Assembly (NCBI RefSeq): GCF_030445035.2
Contig: NW_026688628.1
Span: 2,728,001-2,792,000 of the forward strand
Reading direction: 5' to 3'
DNA: 64,000 bases
From: Dasypus novemcinctus
Taxonomy: Eukaryota > Chordata > Mammalia > Cingulata > Dasypodidae
Shown: piece by piece, positions 26,406 to 36,376 of the stretch
Numbering within the stretch: the stretch's first letter is position 1
Layout of the letters: each line of letters begins with the position of its first letter
Program-made: the position numbers and the translations under genes
Notes under the pieces: generated by a model
The model's input: the letters and a program-made list of their open reading frames with translations, nothing else
Told to the model about the DNA's origin: nothing
Databases searched by the model: none

Positions 26406-26936
26406 AGAGGTGCTGGGTGAGATCTCAAAGACCCAGTGTGTTAATGTGAGTTTGGTTAACTTGACCTTGATGAAGTTTTATTTGTACTGAAAGTCTAATT
26501 ATTTTATTTCAGTAATATGGGATGTATACATAATAGCAGTCTATCATATTTGATTGTGTTTGCATTTTTAAAAGAATTGTATTTAAAATTTTATATACAC
26601 AGAATACGTCACAATTCTGAGATTCATAATGGAAGAATAAGGCGTAGTGATAGATGAAATTGATACTATGTGTGTGTACTTAGATTTGAAAATAGTTTCC
26701 TTGAATTCTGAACTTCCTTTTTAATCCAAAAGAGATCCTAATTGATTAATGCTTAAGAATCCCCATAGGCTTTGGTACCACTAAAATGAGTCCTTTTGAA
26801 TGCTATTATTTCCTTTAGCATCATTTGCCATCCAATCAACTGAAATAACAAATGCTCATATTCAGTCATTTGAGGGGACATGATCTGAAGGCTTGAGATA
26901 TTTCATATTCCAATTTTATTCATGCATAAGAAAATG
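26406..26936. other. Intergenic DNA, no gene seen
   Basis: AT-rich unique-looking sequence. No open frame or repeat was recognised. Confidence 0.5.
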
Positions 26937-26943
26937 GCTTTTG

Positions 26944-27353
26944 TTTTTTTTTTTTTTAAGATTTATTTATTTATTTATTTATTTCTCTCCCCTTCCCCTC
27001 CCCATCCTGGTTGTCTGTTCTCTGTGCCTATTTGCTACATCTTCTTTGTCCATTTCTGTTGTTGTGAGCGGCATGGGAATCTGTGTTTCTTTTTGTTGCA
27101 TCATCTTGTTGTGTCAGCTCTCTGTGTGTGCAGCACCATTCCTGGGTAGGCTGCACTTTCTTTCACGCTGGGCGGCTCTCCTTATGGGTGCACTCCTTGC
27201 ACATGGGGCTCCCCTACGCGGCATGGCACTCCTTGCATGCATCAGCACTGCACATGGGCCAGCTCCACACAGGTCAAGGAGGCCTGGAGTTTGAACCATG
27301 GACCTCCCATGTGGTAGACTGGTGCCCTAACCACTGGGCCAAGTCTGCTGCCA
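26944..27353 (-). mobile_element. DAS-type SINE, tRNA-derived, reverse orientation
   Basis: In the minus direction it starts at about 27,353 with a tRNA-Ala-like head (GGCCCAGTGGTTAGGGC as A box region, GGTTCAAACTCC as B box). A GC-rich body follows, and it ends in CTTAAAAAAAA after a TAAA-rich tail. Polymerase III transcribes such elements and L1 enzymes move them. The flanks share GCTTTTG (26,937-26,943 and 27,354-27,360), a short possible target duplication. Open frames of 90-130 residues here are not genes. Confidence 0.9.
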
Positions 27354-27360
27354 GCTTTTG

Positions 27361-27949
27361 GTATTTTTAAAGACTTGTTATAACTTGGAATAGCCCTCTC
27401 TGAAAAGTTGAATGTTCTTATTGTTTTCATATTCTGGGAATGAGTTTGTAGAATGTACTCATATTTCAAAAGTTTGATAAATATTTGGATTGTTCCTGCA
27501 TCTGAAGAATCTGTCCCAGTATTGTCTACCAATATACATCTGGAAGGAAAAAAGTAGTGTGGCATCATTGTTTAGAAATTAGAGTTTAATCTAAGCAATC
27601 ACTGACCCTGATTTGTTATAATTTTTACAGGATGGCTTTATGAAATATATGTTCATGTAATACAAAATCTGAATTGATGTACACACACACACATATATAC
27701 ATATCATTCTTTATTCTCATTTAGATCTTTTGTCCAGCATATTTTATGCAAAAGGAACAGAAAATTTTTAATAGGAAAACATTTCTATATAATTTAACCA
27801 GAATGTTAAATCATGTTTAAGAATAGTTCAGCACAGAACCACGAAATTTAAAGAAAACTCTGTAATAGGTTTTCCTAACTTCTCATTCTTTTCAGTTTAA
27901 TATTTACCTTAATATCCCATCTATTTCAGTTTTGGTGTGAGGTATTAGA
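27361..27949. other. Intergenic DNA with a short CA/TA repeat
   Basis: No gene was seen. A (CA)n(TA)n microsatellite lies at about 27,679-27,708. Confidence 0.5.
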
Positions 27950-28825
27950 TGGAATGGATGCACTTGCAGGACCCCCATGGAGGCCTAATTTTCAATAACT
28001 ATAAAGAAGGGTGTATAATTGAAAGAAGGGGACAAACATGCTCAAATATATGTTGCAGATAGGAAGTGGGCTTTCATTGAAATGCTGCACTGCAACCCCT
28101 GGCTGATCATTGGAGATGTGTAATCTGGACTGGGGTCAACTTGTCCCCATCCAGCAGTCACTTAAGCTTGTCCTTTAATTGTTCATTAAAATGTGTGATT
28201 ACCTCTGTGGCTTGAGGGTGATATGGAGCATGTATTGTTAATCAGATGTCCCACAATTGAGCCACCAATTTTAGCTCAGGTCAGAAATCCAGGACCATTA
28301 TCCTGACATACTATGTTCAGGAATCCCACACAGGAAACAAATGTGATCTTGTAAGACATGGATATGATGGCTCAAGTCAGTAGAACTCAAGGGAATGGCC
28401 AAATCAGAGAAATTGCCAATTGCAGTTAAGATACTCTGGAAGGGAGGAAATGCCCAATATGATGTCCTATCAGGATGTCTTGACCTGATGGCTTTGGAAT
28501 CTGTTCCAGGGTATTATTTTTAGCCTTAACATATATTGTTAAGGTGGTATAGTTTTGCAAGCTGTTCTGGCATCTTTTGATGACAGTGACAATCTGTGCA
28601 TCCTAGCCCAGGTGGGGATGATGTCTGAATCCCATGGAAATACCCTCCCATGTTAATAGATGACATTAGATTAGACATTTCTTTGATCTGGGACAGAGGA
28701 CAATCTAGTCTCTACATTTAGCTGAGAAACATGAGCTGTAGTGTGTTTTGTTACCCTTTTGTCAGCATAGGGGCTTTATGATGAGCATCCACATGGGTAA
28801 TGAATAGATTGAGTAGAATTTATTT

Positions 28826-28945
28826 TTTTTTTAATTTTTTTATTTTTTATTGACTTTGTAATAATATTACATTAAAAATATATATGTGAGGTCCCATTCA
28901 ACCCCACCCCCCCACCCCCCCTCTCCCCCCCCCAACAACACTCGT
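28826..28945 (-). mobile_element. Very short L1 3' end insertion with target duplication
   Basis: About 120 bases equal the last part of the L1 3' UTR in reverse, starting with T-rich tail sequence and ending in C-rich sequence (28,905-28,935). It is flanked by copies of GTAGAATTTATTTTT (about 28,812 and 28,945). The direct repeat and tail mark it as a severely 5'-truncated L1 insertion into the ERV-L remnant. Confidence 0.85.
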
Positions 28946-29191
28946 AGAATTTATTTTTATCAACATGTCTTATCCACACAGAAAGGTTTGTTTTACATGC
29001 CGACCAGAGGCTTGACAGTGGCCTGAATAAGTGGGCAGTTATAGACACAGCCCACAGCCCATGAGTCAGTGAAAACATAGCTAAATAGGTTCACAGTCTG
29101 TCACATAACCCTTTAAATTTGCCCTAATAGCAACAATTCCCATTAAAGCTTGGAGGTGAAGAGTAACAGGGGTACACATAGACAGTAAATT

Positions 29192-29273
29192 AATATCACT
29201 AGTACATTAAGTATTATGGCCATACAATGGAGTACATCAATATCACTAATACATTAAGTATTATGGCCATATT
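29192..29273. repeat. Tandem duplication, period about 47 bases
   Basis: AATATCACTAGTACATTAAG and following bases at 29,192 recur nearly unchanged at 29,239 (AATATCACTAATACATTAAG), each continuing to TATTATGGCCATA. It is a local duplication within the reverse ERV-L remnant. Confidence 0.85.
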
Positions 29274-29411
29274 TTGGAGGTTTTCTGGGGTCTAAGGACT
29301 CTTCCATAGTTGAGTTGGGGCAAGAGTCCCAGTGGTGATGGGCTAAGCATCAAAACAAGAGAGCATCGTTTGTTCTGTCCCCATTTTTTAAATAAGATTT
29401 GAAGGTATCAA

Positions 29412-29850
29412 TGTGATGGTTAGGCTAATGTGCCAATTCAGCCATGTAATGATGCCCAGTTGGTTGGTCAAGAAAGCACTGGGTTAATTGTAATACAATG
29501 GCATTTCATGAACTTTAACAATCAGTGGGTTGATTGCATAGATAGCTGTTTACATTTACAATCAACTAAGGAGATTGCCATCAGCATTGAGTGATGCCTC
29601 ATTCCATAAGTTGAATGCTATAAAAGGATAAGTGATTTCAGCATTCAGAGAGAGAATTCCTACCTCAGACACAGCCAGCATCTCCTGGGAACTCATCCAG
29701 AACCTTCATCAGAACCCCTGATTTGCAGTCTGCCCTGCAGAATTTGGACTTGTGCATCATCAGAGATGTACGAGGCAATTTTATAAAATTTCATACTATT
29801 ACAGATATCTCCTCTTAGTTCTTTTTCCCTAGAGAGCTCTGAATAATGCA
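29412..29850 (+). repeat. 5' LTR of the ERV-L provirus
   Basis: 439 bases starting TGTGATGGTTAGGC and ending AATGCA, so the TG...CA ends are kept. A TATA box (TATAAAAGG, 29,619-29,627) lies in the middle. The 3' LTR has CTTAAAAGG at the equivalent place. The layout is that of the MLT2-type LTRs of ERV-L. Confidence 0.87.
29619..29627 (+). promoter_or_regulatory. TATA box in the 5' LTR
   Basis: TATAAAAGG in the expected mid-LTR position upstream of the presumed R region. It is kept in the 5' LTR but altered in the 3' LTR. Whether it is active cannot be told from sequence. Confidence 0.6.
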
Positions 29851-29872
29851 ATTAGGTACTGAGAGTGGTTCT
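29851..29872 (+). other. Possible tRNA primer-binding site of the ERV-L provirus
   Basis: Immediately after the 5' LTR, the stretch ATTAGGTACTGAGAGTGG resembles a degenerate primer-binding site. ERV-L elements are known for tRNA-Leu priming, and this fits loosely. Position is the main support. Confidence 0.4.
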
Positions 29873-32470
29873 ACAGAAAGAGAATCTTAAAAATGGGATT
29901 TCTGGTTTGAGGATTGTTGCAATTGGCTTTCTACTCTGATTAGATGCAAGGGAAGTCATGACTCTTTCCAATAATCAAGAGGCAACTGACAGTTCATGGA
30001 TTGAGTTGGCAATAGAGATATGCAAAATATCATCACTGGATACAACTATTTCCATGCTCATAAAAGGCAAGGTTTTAGGTGAGAGTGTTTTTAACACCTT
30101 AACAGAGTTTTGTGTAGTTAAAAGTTAGTATAATGTTGGTTAGCTGTTTCTAAACAGGCTAGACACAGTTACCAAAAAATAAAGATGAGCTGAAGTCTTC
30201 AAATTTGTAACCTAAGCACTGCATGAATGATGAGAAAGTTTTTTTTGTGTACTCTGAAAGAAAATCTTCTTCCATGCAGCCACACACTTGAGATTTCTGA
30301 AAACCAGACTCAGAGTCTTATTGTACAAGTATCAGAATTACAATGGAAACTAAAATTTCAACCTTGGAAGGTGTCTGCTGATAAAATGAGGGTATTGATT
30401 GGAAAGGAGTGGAACCCTGAGGATTGAGATGGAGACATATATGTTGATGATGATATTGAGGGAACATTGAAACCCAAAGTTCTGCTGAGACTTTCCAGAT
30501 AACCATGGAATTCTCTGTCCTGTGGAGACCATCAAATGCCAAGCATACATCACCCAGTCTCCATCTTGCACCAAGGAGTCTGAACCTCCTCCCTGCCCTG
30601 AGTTGGGTACCACCCATCCTCAAGACTGAACTGCCCAATTTCTAGACCGTTGTATGGAGTCTCCGCCTCCTGCCTTCCCTGAAAATACCATCCCCCAACC
30701 TGCACTCTGCACTGAGGAATCTACCATCCAACCCCTGACTGAAGAGATTAATCCTATCTTACTAGGTATACTGCAAAAAAATGCTCTGAAGTCAGTAGCT
30801 TGCAAGACATTTCTAATTATCCTTATCCACTCTCACCACCCCTCTTCTTTTACAAATCTACAACTAGGCCAAAATCAGAACAGCCCCCCAAAGGTGAAGT
30901 GTGAAGTTTGAGCCATGAGGAAGTAAGTACGCTATAATCTAAAAGAATTGCATGAATTTTCCAATTTATATTGACAGAAATCAGGGGAATATGTGTATGA
31001 ATAAATAGTAGGGATATGGGATAATGGTGGAAGTAATATAAAGTTGGATCACACTGAATTTATTTATTTATTTATTTTTAAAGATTTATTTATTTATTTA
31101 ATTTCCCCCCCTCCCCTGGTTGTCTGTTCTTGGTGTCTATTTGCTGCATCTTGTTTCTTTGTCTGCTTTTGTTTCTTTGTCCGCTTCTGTTGTCATCAGC
31201 GGCACAGGAAGTGTGGGTGACGCCATTCCTGGGCAGGCTGCACTTTCTTTTCACGCTGGGTGGCTTTCCTCCCGGGCGCACTCCTTGCGCGTGGGGCTCC
31301 CCCATGTCGGGGACACCCTTGCGTGGCACGGCACTCCTTGCGCGCATCAGCACTGCGCATGGCCAGCTCCACACGGGTCAAGGAGGCCCGGGGTTTGAAC
31401 CGTGGACCTCCCATATGGTAGACGGATGCCCTAACCACTGGGCCAAAGTCCGTTTCCCTTTAAAGATTTATTTATTTATATATTTTTCCTTCCCCTCCTC
31501 CCACCCTGTTTTCTCTCCTCTAGGATTCACGGGGATTTGATCCTGGAGACTCCTGATGTGGAGACAGTTTCCCTGTCAACTGTGCCACTTCAGTTCCTAC
31601 ACAGAATTTATTGATATGGGTCCAATAAGCAAAAATTCTGGATTCAGTGCTGCTGCTCAAGGGGTCAGAAAGGGCTCTAACAGTTTGTTTTGGTGGCTGG
31701 TTGGACTTTGGACCAAAAGATGACCTAGAATATCTGAATTCAAGATTTCTGATTTATCCTGGTACACTGTAGATGAGGGGATCCAAAGGCTTAGAGAGAT
31801 TGGAATGCTAGAATTGATTCACCATTTAAGCCCTGTCCACCCACCACATGAATATCCAGAGGACACACCTTTTACAGGGCTGTGAGGAATAAATTTGTAA
31901 GACTAACTCCACTTTTCCTGAAGAGCTCTGTAGTTCTCCTCTGTAGTTCAGATATTACTGTGAGAACTGCTGTCATGAAACTAGAATCCTTAAACATTAT
32001 GGGGTTGGTCAGACCCCAGGCTGGCAGAAGCCAAGTAGAAACACTTAATCTCCAAAGATAATGTGAGAGTGACTGCCAAAATGAAAGGCAGACTCAAATC
32101 AGCAATCAAAAGATGATGACTCACAAAGATCTATAGCATTGGCTATAGGTCATGGTGTAACTAGAAGTAAAAATATGTGGGCAGTCTACTAAATTATTAC
32201 ATGATCTCCATAAGCAGAAGGGTTCTAGTTTGCATGAACAAAACCCTAACTTGAATTACAGAAAGAAAGAACCATGGCTCCTTATTTCCCAGGTCGAGAC
32301 AGTTTACAGAGCCCTTTGAATGAGTGGAAGACCAGGTCCCCTTGGGGAAACATCCTATTACCCTGCCAAAAATTTATACTGTTAATCTTTCTCCCAGATT
32401 TTCCAAAGAGGCCTATGGGCTTTTACAAGGGTAACTGTACATTGTGGGAAAGGAAATGATCAATTATTTC
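29873..32470 (+). pseudogene. ERV-L gag remnant
   Basis: The leader and gag region of the provirus, interrupted by a SINE pair at 31,065-31,598. The best coding-like piece is at 30,227-30,427 (66 residues, containing a Leu/Gln-rich helical stretch). Further pieces around 30,654-30,911 are Pro-rich. Frames change several times and stops are common. Assignment rests on position between LTR and protease and on family resemblance of the helical piece. Confidence 0.55.
31065..31598 (-). mobile_element. Composite SINE: DAS-type unit joined to a second tRNA-like unit
   Basis: In the minus direction a short unit comes first (31,598-31,462). It has a tRNA-like head (AGTGGCACAGTTGAC as A-box-like, GGATCAAATCC as B-box-like) and its own TAAATAAATAAATC tail. 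A full DAS-type SINE (31,461-31,065) with its own head and TTTA-rich tail then follows. One target duplication, ACACTGAATTTATT (31,051-31,064) and ACACAGAATTTATT (31,599-31,612), encloses both. The pair either moved as a dimer or the DAS unit landed in the tail of the first unit. Confidence 0.82.
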
Positions 32471-32479
32471 AGGGATTAT

Positions 32480-35110
32480 TAGGCAATGGCTCAGAATTGA
32501 CATTAATTCTAGGAAATCAAAAACACTGTGGTCCACCAATCAGAGTAAGGGCTTATGTAGGTCAGGTGATCAATGAAATTCCAGCTCATATCCATCTCAT
32601 TGTGGGTCCAGTGTGTCCCTGGATACTTTCTGTGGCTATTTTCCCAATTACAGAATGCATACATGGAATAGACATATTCAATAACTGTCAGAATCACTTC
32701 ATTGGATCATTGACACATGGAGTGAGAGATACTACACTAGGAAAGGCCAGGTGGAAACCACTAGAACTGCTCCTAGCTAGCAAAATAATAAATCAAAAGC
32801 AATGCTGGGTTCCTGTAGGAATTACAGAGATCAATGCCTCTACTAAGATTTTGCAGGATGCTGGGGTAGAGATTCCTACCGCATCCCAATTCAACTGTCC
32901 TGTTTGACCTGTGTAGAAAATATATGCATCTTGGAAGATGACAATAAATTATCATAAACTGAACCAGATGGTGACTTCAATTGCAGCTGCTGTCACACAT
33001 ATAGTATCTTTGCATGAGCAAATCAAGACATCCCATTGTACCTGGTATGCAGCTATTGACCTGTCAAATGTTTTTTTAATCAATTGCCATTATGAGGGGC
33101 CATGAGAAAGTTTGCTTTCAGCTGGCAAGGCCAGCAGTATACCTTCACAGTCCTGCCTCAGGGGTACATCAACTTTCCAGTCCATAATATTATCTGCAAG
33201 GACCTTGATCAGCTCTCCCACTCCACAAGACATCACAACTGGTCAATATATTGATGATATCATGTTTATTGATCCTAGTGAGAAAGAAGTAGCACCTACT
33301 CTAGACTTATTGGATGAGGTAGGATGGGAGAAAAATCCAACAAAATTCAGGGGCCTTTCACCTCTGTGAAATTTCTAGGTGTCCAGTGGGGTGGGGCATA
33401 TTGAGCTATCCCTTCTAAAGTAAAGGATAACTTGTTGTATCTGGCCTCTATTACAACCAAAAAATAGGCACAACACTTAATTGGGCTTCCCATATTTTGG
33501 AGATAATATTCTTCATTTGAGTACGCTACTCCAGCCACATTTCTGAGTGACCAGAAATCCTGCCAGGTTTATGTGGAGACCAGACCAAGTGGAGGCTCTC
33601 TGTCATGTCTAGACTGCTGTGCAAGGTGTGCTGCCATTTGGGTCATAGGATTCAGCAGATTCCTATGGTGCTGGAAGGGTCAACAGCAAAAAGAGATGCC
33701 ACCTGGGGCCTCTGGCAGGACCCTATAAGAGAATCACAATGTGGACACTTAAGGTTCTTGGGCAAAACCCTGACATCATCTGCAGATAACTACTCTCCTT
33801 TTCAGAAACAGCTTTTGGTCTGAATGCTTACCAATGGACCTCCAAGTTACCATGAGACCTGAGTTACCTATCATGAACTGGGTATTGTTCTGACTCACCA
33901 AACCATAAATTTCAGCCTGCACAGCAGCACTCTACCATCAGGTGGTAGTGGTATATATGAGATAGGGCTTAAGTGGGTCCTCCAAACATAAATAAGGTGC
34001 ATGAGCAAGTGGCCCAAATGCCCATGGTCACCACTGTTGCCACAATACCTTCTCTTTCTCAGCCCACAGCTGTGGCCTCTTGTGAAGTTCCTTACAATCA
34101 TCAGTTAACTGAGGAAGAGAAAACTCAGGCCTGGTTTACAAATGGTTCTGTATGATATGCAGGTACCAACTGAAAGTGAACAGTCGCAGCACTGTGGCTT
34201 CTTTGTGGGTATTGCTGAAGGATAATGATGACAGAAAATCCTCCCAGTGGGCAGAACGTATAGCAATGCACTTGGTTGTTAATTTTGCTTGGAAGGGGAA
34301 ATGGCCAGAGATGCATTTGTACACTGATTCATGGCTGCAGCAATGGATTGATGCTTAGAGAATTGAAAGGAACATGATTGGAAAATCGGTGACAAAGAGA
34401 TCTGGGGAAGAGATATATGGATAAAAATTTCTGAGTAAGCAAAAAACTTGAAAATACAATTTTGTCCCATGTGAATGTTCACAAGAGGGTGACTTCAGCA
34501 GAAGAAGATTTTAATAATGTAGATGACATGAGCTGTTCTGTGGCTAGCATTCAGTCTCTTAACACAGCCACTCCAGTTATTGCCCAATGGGCTTATGAAC
34601 AAAGTGGCCATGGAGGTAGGAATGGAGGTTATGCATATGCTCAGCAACACAGACTTCCTCTCACAAACGCTGACTTGCCCACAGCCACTGCTGAGTTCCC
34701 AATCTTCCAGCAGCAAAGACCCACACTCTGGCCATAATATGTCGACATTCCCTGTGGTGATCAGGCTGATACCTAGTGACAGGTTAATCACAGTGGATCT
34801 TTTCCATCAAGGACAGGTGAGTGATTTGTTATAACATGAATAGACACATACTACAGATATAGGTTTGCCTTTCCTGCCTGCAATGTTTCTTTCAAAACTA
34901 AAATCTGTGGACTTACCTAATGTCTTTTCCACTGCCATGGCATTCCACACAGTATTACTTCTGATCAAGGAACCAATTTGATAGCAAATGATGTGCGGGA
35001 ATAAACACATTCATGGAATTCAAAAGTCTTACATTGTTTCCCATCATCCTGAAGCATCTATATAGATAGAATGGGGAAACAGCCTCTTGAAGAGTCAACT
35101 ATGGTACCAA
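32480..35110 (+). pseudogene. ERV-L pol remnant: protease, RT, RNase H, integrase
   Basis: An open segment at 32,497-32,907 spans the end of protease and the linker to reverse transcriptase. The RT catalytic motif reads YIDD at 33,247-33,258, so the active-site Asp pair is kept. RNase H starts near 34,130; the usual FTDGS motif reads FTNGS, losing the first catalytic Asp, while YTDSW is kept near 34,318. The integrase zinc-binding part (about 34,575-34,720) has lost both Cys of its CPIC motif, which reads FPIF, although the His pair is visible. Several frameshifts and stops separate the pieces. The C-terminal integrase is recognisable only in scraps to about 35,110. Confidence 0.85.
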
Positions 35111-35333
35111 CTAGGTGGCAATACCTTGCAAGACTGGGGCAGTGTTTTCTAGTAGGCTGTGTATCCTCTATATTAACCTCTACTTTATGTTACTGTTTCT
35201 CACCTAGCCAGGCTTCATGGGTCCATTAATCAAGGGGTTTTCTTCCCTAACATTTTCCCTTATCATATGACATAAGCTGCATTAGTTTTATGTTTTATTA
35301 GTTAATGATAACAAGTGTAAGAGTGAATATTAC

Positions 35334-35804
35334 TGCATTAGTTAGACAAAGGGTGCTGATACAAAATACCAGAAACTGGTTGGTTTTTATAAAAGGTATT
35401 TATTTGAAGTAGCAGTTTACAGATACCAGGCCATAAAGCATAAGTTACTTCCCTCACCAAAGTCTATTTGGAGCAAGATGGCTCACAACATCTGTGAGGG
35501 TTCAGGCTTCGTGGGTCCCTATGTTTCTGGGGCTTGCTCTTCTCTGGGTTCAAGGTTGCTTCCTTCTTGGTGCTGGCCTCTCTTTCCTCTGGGTGCTGAC
35601 TTCCCGGGTGTTCAGCATCAAACTCTAACATCAGAAATCCCCAACTCTGTTTTTTGCCATGACTTTTATCTGTGAGTCCCCACCTACCAAGGGGTGGGGA
35701 TGCAAGGCCCTAATCATAACTCAATCATGCCTAGGTACAGATCAGATTACAAGTATAATCCAATATTTCTTTTTGGAATTCATCAATTATATCAAACTGC
35801 TACA
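35334..35804 (-). mobile_element. Solo LTR with perfect target duplication, TGTGGCAG family
   Basis: 471 bases beginning TGCATTAGTTAGACAAAGGG and ending AAACTGCTACA, so both ends are TG...CA. The flanking 5-mers are ATTAC on both sides (35,329-35,333 and 35,805-35,809). This shows that the recurring ~0.5-kb repeat is an LTR, oriented minus here, and that the single LTR is a recombined solo form. A 5-base duplication points to the ERV-L/MaLR class. It interrupts the plus-strand ERV-L provirus downstream of pol. Confidence 0.88.
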
Positions 35805-35922
35805 ATTACCCAAGGAGTTGAACCCTATTCTGGAGAGTTTAATATTGTTTAGACTTTTATTTAGAGGTTAAGTATGGTTTAAGGTGATGTGTACGGCTGC
35901 CAAGTTGACAAGGGATGAACTT

Positions 35923-36376
35923 TGTTGGTTAGGCGAATATGTCAATTCAGTCAAGTAATGGTGCCCAGTTGTTTGTCATTTGTTCAAGCAAGCACTGGGC
36001 TAATTGTAATACAAAGGCATTTCATGGACTTTAAGTGTCAGTGAGTTAATAGTATAGACAGCTGATTTCATCTACAAACAACTGAGGAGATTGCCATCAG
36101 TAATTACTGACATCTCATCCAATCAATTGAAGGCCTTAAAAGGAAAAGTGATTTCAAAATTCAGAGAGATAATTCCCATTTCTACTTCAGACAGCCAGTG
36201 TCTCCTGGAAAATCATCAAGGACCTTCATTGGAGACCCTGGTTTGCTGCCTGCCCTGTAGAATTTGGACTTCTGCATCCCCATAGTCATGTGAGAAAATT
36301 TTATAAAATTTTATAAAATCTCATACTATTTACACATATCTCCTATCAGTTCTGGCTCCTAGACAGCTTTAATACA
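35923..36376 (+). repeat. 3' LTR of the ERV-L provirus
   Basis: 454 bases starting TGTTGGTTAGGCG and ending TTTAATACA. It aligns throughout with the 5' LTR but has many differences, including the altered TATA region and a small duplication of TTTATAAAAT near 36,299-36,318. The divergence indicates an old insertion. Confidence 0.87.

Larger units (their letters stand above)
27950..29411 (-). mobile_element. ERV-L remnant, RNase H and integrase region, reverse
   Basis: Minus-strand translation in shifting frames gives retroviral pol landmarks of the ERV-L type. An RNase H-like segment lies near 29,160-28,960 (Trp-Ala-Val motif retained). Integrase core segments include QDNGPGF near 28,300 and a PYHPQA-type motif near 28,220. 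The gene order (RNase H at higher coordinates) is right for the minus strand. Stops and frameshifts are frequent, and an L1 tail is inserted at 28,826-28,945. It is older than the adjacent plus-strand provirus, which begins exactly where this ends. Confidence 0.65.
29412..36376 (+). mobile_element. ERV-L provirus with both LTRs, defective
   Basis: Two related LTRs (29,412-29,850 and 35,923-36,376) enclose gag- and pol-like sequence in the plus direction. The flanking 5-mers are ATCAA (29,407-29,411) and ATCAC (36,377-36,381), a near-perfect 5-base target duplication as expected for ERV-L. Order of parts: possible primer-binding site, gag remnant, protease, reverse transcriptase, RNase H, integrase, polypurine stretch (GACAAGGGA, about 35,907-35,916), LTR. 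No env-like region was seen, which is normal for ERV-L. Every gene is broken. It was later hit by a composite SINE (31,065-31,598) and an LTR (35,334-35,804). Confidence 0.88.

Noticed and set aside
26893-27370. Plus-strand frames of 95-133 residues
   Set aside because: They are the reverse reading of a DAS SINE.
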